DNA from: Mailhella sp. | GTDB lineage: Bacteria; Desulfobacterota; Desulfovibrionia; Desulfovibrionales; Desulfovibrionaceae | Reading direction: 5' to 3' | DNA length: 5,827 nucleotides | NCBI GenBank assembly: GCA_024404335.1 | Contig: JAKSQA010000077.1 | Span: forward strand, 1-5,827 | In this document: piece after piece, positions 5,665 to 5,827 of the stretch | Position numbering within the stretch: the stretch's first letter is position 1 | How the letters are laid out: each line of letters begins with the position of its first letter | Notes under the pieces: generated by a model | What the model was told of the DNA's origin: nothing | Database searches by the model: none | Seen by the model: only the letters and a program-made list of their open reading frames with translations | Made by a program: the position numbers and the translations under genes

Positions 5665-5827
5665 CTACAGCATGTTCACCGGATCGAGGTCTATGGATAT
5701 GCGCATGTCCTTCGGCAGGGTTCCGACCTCACGCAGGGCCGCGCCGTAGGCCCTCCTCACGCTCTGCCAGTCGGCCGACTTCACCAGGCACTGGACGGCC
5801 CTCTCCATGGACTTCTGACGGCCATCC
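5665..5827 (-). CDS. priA: Primosomal protein N' (replication restart helicase PriA), C-terminal end
   Basis: Only the last 53 codons are in the window; the gene continues past the right edge. The translation ends ...MRISIDLDPVNML and stops at TAG (5665-5667). The ending with IDxDPxxML, preceded by a helix (SADWQSVRRAYGAAL), is the usual C-terminus of PriA, the 3'-to-5' DNA helicase that recognises stalled forks and starts reloading of the replicative helicase. The visible part covers only the end of the C-terminal domain; the Walker motifs and zinc-binding cysteines are outside the window. Both visible isoleucines use ATA. The gene converges on the methyltransferase gene across a 177-nt gap. 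With only 53 residues the call rests on a short but characteristic tail. Confidence 0.82.
   Translation of the reverse strand, partial: DGRQKSMERAVQCLVKSADWQSVRRAYGAALREVGTLPKDMRISIDLDPVNML

Noticed and set aside
1..5827. A defence, mobile or CRISPR system
   Set aside because: There are no spaced direct repeats, transposase, integrase, reverse transcriptase or toxin-antitoxin genes; all six genes are explained by housekeeping or envelope families.

Overview
The window is a GC-rich stretch of an ordinary bacterial chromosome with six protein genes, two of them cut by the window edges. The gene set fits a Desulfovibrionaceae-type bacterium (Desulfobacterota): a two-domain polyphosphate:AMP phosphotransferase, argC, a DUF1844 protein, an exported FG-GAP protein, an RsmF-like rRNA methyltransferase and priA. 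This placement is an inference from gene content and composition, not from a marker gene. Despite the high GC, the AUA isoleucine codon is used often in several genes, so it looks like a trait of the organism rather than of one transferred gene.

Layout. The 3' part of pap (+, 1-945) enters from the left edge and converges on argC (-, 1054-2100). A perfect 14-bp GC-rich hairpin lies between them. Upstream of argC on the same strand are a DUF1844 gene (-, 2171-2434) and a secreted FG-GAP/VCBS propeller protein (-, 2449-4122). These two are 14 nt apart and probably form one transcript. A terminator-like hairpin with a U-rich tail separates them from argC and almost touches the argC ribosome binding site. 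A 108-nt divergent intergenic region (4123-4230) with repeated CCGTC words separates the FG-GAP gene from an RsmB/RsmF-type RNA cytosine-5 methyltransferase (+, 4231-5487). The methyltransferase converges on the 3' end of priA (-, 5665 to the right edge). The 177-nt gap between them holds a U-tailed terminator and a large multi-tier inverted repeat.

Functionally the genes are a mixture: polyphosphate and nucleotide metabolism (pap), arginine biosynthesis (argC), rRNA modification (methyltransferase), replication restart (priA), and a possible cell-envelope unit of unknown role (FG-GAP protein plus DUF1844). I see no tRNA or rRNA gene, CRISPR array, insertion sequence, phage gene, toxin-antitoxin pair or defence cassette. 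The least explained parts are the FG-GAP protein with its TolB-like N-terminal region, the hairpin in front of argC, and the structured gap between the methyltransferase gene and priA.
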